Shown here piece by piece: positions 61,880 through 64,000 of a DNA stretch of 64,000 bases. Each line of letters starts with the position of its first letter. Positions within the stretch are counted from its first letter, which is position 1. The notes under the pieces are model-generated. The model was not told the DNA's origin and searched no databases. It was given only the letters and a program-made list of their open reading frames with translations. The translations under genes were made by a program, and so were the position numbers. This DNA comes from Boseongicola sp. H5 (GTDB lineage: Bacteria > Pseudomonadota > Alphaproteobacteria > Rhodobacterales > Rhodobacteraceae). Where the stretch lies: the NCBI GenBank assembly GCA_020622165.1, contig JACNMN010000012.1, forward strand, positions 87,129 to 151,128, written 5' to 3'.

Positions 61880-62824
61880 TTATTGCATCTCCGGCGGGAG
61901 CAACCGATCGGGTACGTCATACCCCGCCTCACGATAGGCGCGCACGGCCCCAGCGTGCAGCGGATACTCCGACACTTCTAGCGATTGCTGCAGGATATCG
62001 ACCTCGGCAATCGCGGGCAGCGCGGTGCGTTGCGAATCAAGCCCCGCGATCATGCCGTTGACGATCCGGTAGGCCGTGTCTTCGTCCATTTCAGCCGTAG
62101 CGGCAAAGCCGATCCAAATCGCGTGGACGGTGTAGGGCTCGGACCCTTCGGTGACGCCGGCCGGCATCTCATAGAAGCCCATCCAGGGGTAGGCCGCGCG
62201 GATCGTCTCTATCTCTTCCGCAGTGTAGCCGATGGGGCGCAGCGGCGTTGTGATGTTCAACTCGGCCGAGGCGCTGTTAAGGCGCGGCGCCGTCGTGGCG
62301 CGCAGCTGTCCGTCGCAGCGCCCGTTGCGGATAGCGTTGATCGCATCGACGCTGTCAGACATGTAAAGCTCGGGCTGGATCTCGAGCGCCTGGAGAATGC
62401 GCATCATGTTGCGCTGCTGCGACGATCCGTTCTGGCCGGGGTGGAAACACTCGCCCTGGAAATCCTGCAGCGTCGTGAAACCGCTGGCCTCGGTCGCCAT
62501 GATGTTCTGGATCGCCGGCAACGACCACCAGAGCACCCGGAACCCGTCAAACCCGGCCTCCTCGGCCTCGGCGATCAGATCGGGTGACATCCCGCCGAAA
62601 TCCAGCTCTCCCTCTTGGATGAGGGTCGAGTTCGCGGCGAACCCGCCCGGCGAAACGACCGTTACGTTCAGCTCCGCGTCGCTTTCCGAAATCCCGTTTG
62701 CGATGGCGCTGTAGTAGGGGAAGAAGCCGGACGACGTTGTCGAGCCCCCCATGTTCAGTTGTGTCTCTGCGTCTGCCACGCTTACGCAAGCCGCCAGAAC
62801 TGCACCAGCCAATACCAGTCTCAT
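61880..62824 (-). CDS. TAXI-family TRAP solute-binding protein
   Basis: A 314-residue periplasmic binding protein from ATG 62824, with GGGAGGAAG at good spacing and signal MRLVLAGAVLAACVSVADA. The mature start QLNMGGSTTSSGFFPYYSAI replaces the classic TGGxxGxYYP box of TAXI with a variant, so ligand specificity may differ. It is the first gene of the operon and divergent from the LysR gene. Confidence 0.9.
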   Translation of the reverse strand: MRLVLAGAVLAACVSVADAETQLNMGGSTTSSGFFPYYSAIANGISESDAELNVTVVSPGGFAANSTLIQEGELDFGGMSPDLIAEAEEAGFDGFRVLWWSLPAIQNIMATEASGFTTLQDFQGECFHPGQNGSSQQRNMMRILQALEIQPELYMSDSVDAINAIRNGRCDGQLRATTAPRLNSASAELNITTPLRPIGYTAEEIETIRAAYPWMGFYEMPAGVTEGSEPYTVHAIWIGFAATAEMDEDTAYRIVNGMIAGLDSQRTALPAIAEVDILQQSLEVSEYPLHAGAVRAYREAGYDVPDRLLPPEMQ

Positions 62825-62949
62825 AAAGCTTCCTCCCATCAGGGCCGCTGCCCGTTGATCGTGCATTCGGCGTCCGTGTCTGACTTTCCATATTGCCAGG
62901 GATAAGAAAAATCGTTTGTTTTGATGAAACCATAATTTTTGATTCTGGC

Positions 62950-63825
62950 ATGGCCGATCTTGATACGCGACATCTGAAAGCCCTGGTTGCGGTGAACAAA
63001 CACGGCTCGATCACCGCCGCGGCGCAGGAGATTGGCGTGACGCAACCGGCGCTCAGCGCCACAATCCGCCAGGCAGAGGCTCGGATCGGTGTGACGCTGA
63101 TCGACCGCGGACCACGCCATGCGACGCCCACCGCCGCGGGCGCGCTGATGATACAGGACGCGCAGCGGATCCTGAGTGATCTTGCGCGCGCGTCCGAGGC
63201 GATGCGCGATCTGGCCGCCGGGCGCGCCGGGCAATTGTCGATGGCTGCCCTGCCCTCAGCCGCTGCAGAAATTGTGGCTCCTGTTCTGGCCAGGTTCCAT
63301 GACGCACACCCAACCATTCGGATCGCGGTGCGCGATGCTCTGAATCAAGAAGTCATCGCGCTTGTCCGATCCGGAGAGGTCGACTTTGGCCTGGGTATTC
63401 CTGGCGACGAATGCGATGACCTGATGACGGAACCACTGGTCGATGATCAGTTTGTCCTGGTCGCCCCTGCCGATCACCCCCTGGCCGACCGCGATGAGGT
63501 CAGGTGGGACGCCCTGCGAGGTCTCAGCCGGATTGAGGCGGCACCTGGATCAAACACCCGCGAAAGCGTAAGCGCGATCCTCGGGCCACCTAGCGACGGC
63601 ACGGCCATCGAATGCTCGGTCGTGCCGACGGCGATTGGGTTGATCCGGCAAGGGCTTGGCATCGGAGTGTTGTCGGAAATGGCCTGCCGTCCATTTTGCG
63701 CCGATCCCGGCTTGGCATTTCGCCCGTTGCTGCCGACGGCTACACGCTCGATTGCGGTTATCCGTCAGGGCCACCGCGCGCCAAGCCCGTCGGCAAAGCT
63801 GTTCCTGGCACGACTGACAGGCTAG
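62950..63825 (+). CDS. LysR-family transcriptional regulator
   Basis: A 291-residue LTTR from ATG 62950. The N-terminal HTH is in DTRHLKALVAVNKHGSITAAAQEIGVTQPALSATI. The effector domain has VDFGLGIPGDE and APADHPLADRDEV. No clear ribosome site is seen upstream of the ATG. It is divergent from the TAXI operon with a 125-bp AT-rich gap, so it presumably activates that operon with a pathway metabolite as co-inducer. Codon use and composition resemble the neighbours. Confidence 0.92.
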   Translation: MADLDTRHLKALVAVNKHGSITAAAQEIGVTQPALSATIRQAEARIGVTLIDRGPRHATPTAAGALMIQDAQRILSDLARASEAMRDLAAGRAGQLSMAALPSAAAEIVAPVLARFHDAHPTIRIAVRDALNQEVIALVRSGEVDFGLGIPGDECDDLMTEPLVDDQFVLVAPADHPLADRDEVRWDALRGLSRIEAAPGSNTRESVSAILGPPSDGTAIECSVVPTAIGLIRQGLGIGVLSEMACRPFCADPGLAFRPLLPTATRSIAVIRQGHRAPSPSAKLFLARLTG

Positions 63826-63871
63826 AGAACTCCCTTTGAAAGTCTCATCGCCTTGGCAAGGCTCGCATAAA

Positions 63872-64000
63872 TGTGGACCTGTCACGGATTTGTGCCGCTC
63901 CTTTGACTACGTATCGTGTCGCAAAGGAGAACACAGATGGCATCACGACCAACCGAGGAATTTCGTTCAGAAGCAGTGCGGGTGGCTTTAACCAGCGGGT
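63872..64000 (+). mobile_element. Left end of an IS3-family-like insertion sequence (cut by the window edge)
   Basis: Just after the lysR stop the sequence changes to TGTGGACCTGTCACGG..., a TG-starting end, followed by a ribosome site AAAGGAG and an orfA-type start. The right end is outside the window. The exact left boundary (63872 or 63874) is an estimate. Confidence 0.6.
63937..64000 (+). CDS. IS3-family-like transposase OrfA (3' truncated)
   Basis: The first 21 codons read MASRPTEEFRSEAVRVALTSG, the standard opening of IS3-type OrfA proteins with their N-terminal HTH. AAAGGAGAACACAG precedes the ATG. The remainder, including OrfB, lies beyond the right edge. Confidence 0.75.
   Translation, partial: MASRPTEEFRSEAVRVALTSG

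Noticed and set aside
1..64000. CRISPR arrays, tRNA or rRNA genes
   Set aside because: No regularly spaced direct repeats and no tRNA cloverleaf or rRNA sequence were recognised by eye.

Overview
The window reads as a chromosomal segment of a GC-rich alphaproteobacterium, most likely a Rhodobacteraceae (roseobacter-type) bacterium. The evidence is the density of TRAP transporters (two DctPQM sets and two TAXI sets), the imelysin/di-haem cytochrome/DUF1513 cluster, exact and near-exact CtrA-type TTAA-N7-TTAAC sites, and many tightly overlapping catabolic operons. No rRNA, tRNA or CRISPR array was seen. Almost every base is in transport/catabolism operons, each with a local regulator.

Layout. 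1-2.5 kb: 3' end of a peptide-type ABC importer (permease, two ATPases). 2.6-7.8 kb (minus): periplasmic metal-related operon (small Cys protein, imelysin, di-haem c-type oxidoreductase, second imelysin, DUF1513 protein). 8.0-13.8 kb (minus): phosphorelay cluster of two sensor kinases, a receiver, a receiver fused to a degenerate GGDEF-like domain, and an Hpt protein, with CtrA-like boxes upstream. 14.0-19.6 kb (minus): TAXI-TRAP importer with a UspA protein and a class III aminotransferase. 19.7-22.4 kb: glpD with a divergent DeoR-type regulator. 22.7-29.8 kb: Liv-type ABC importer operon ending in an aromatic-type aldehyde dehydrogenase, with a divergent AraC regulator. 29.8-35.7 kb: IclR regulator divergent from a ThDP-dependent decarboxylase-like enzyme and a DctPQM TRAP importer. 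35.9-48.8 kb (minus): ten-gene operon of Asp/Glu/hydantoin racemase, peptide ABC importer, HyuB, HyuA, M20 peptidase and amidohydrolase; an IclR regulator and an M28-peptidase/quinone-reductase pair lie divergently at 48.9-52.5 kb. 52.7-57.2 kb: MarR regulator divergent from a DctQM-P TRAP set and an alpha/beta hydrolase. 57.2-58.0 kb: 0.8 kb without a recognisable gene. 58.0-63.8 kb: TAXI-TRAP operon with an alpha/beta hydrolase and a PrpF/GalD-type isomerase, with a divergent LysR. The right edge enters an IS3-family-like element.

How it works together. The recurring module is one local regulator, one high-affinity importer and one or two enzymes that act on the imported compound. The least conventional module is the hydantoinase/racemase/peptidase/ABC island at 35.9-52.5 kb. 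It looks like a complete import-and-hydrolysis route for a cyclic amide or modified dipeptide, but it lacks a classical D-hydantoinase. Many candidate operators (paired palindromes or direct repeats with 20-bp spacing) are visible in the divergent intergenic regions and are recorded below.
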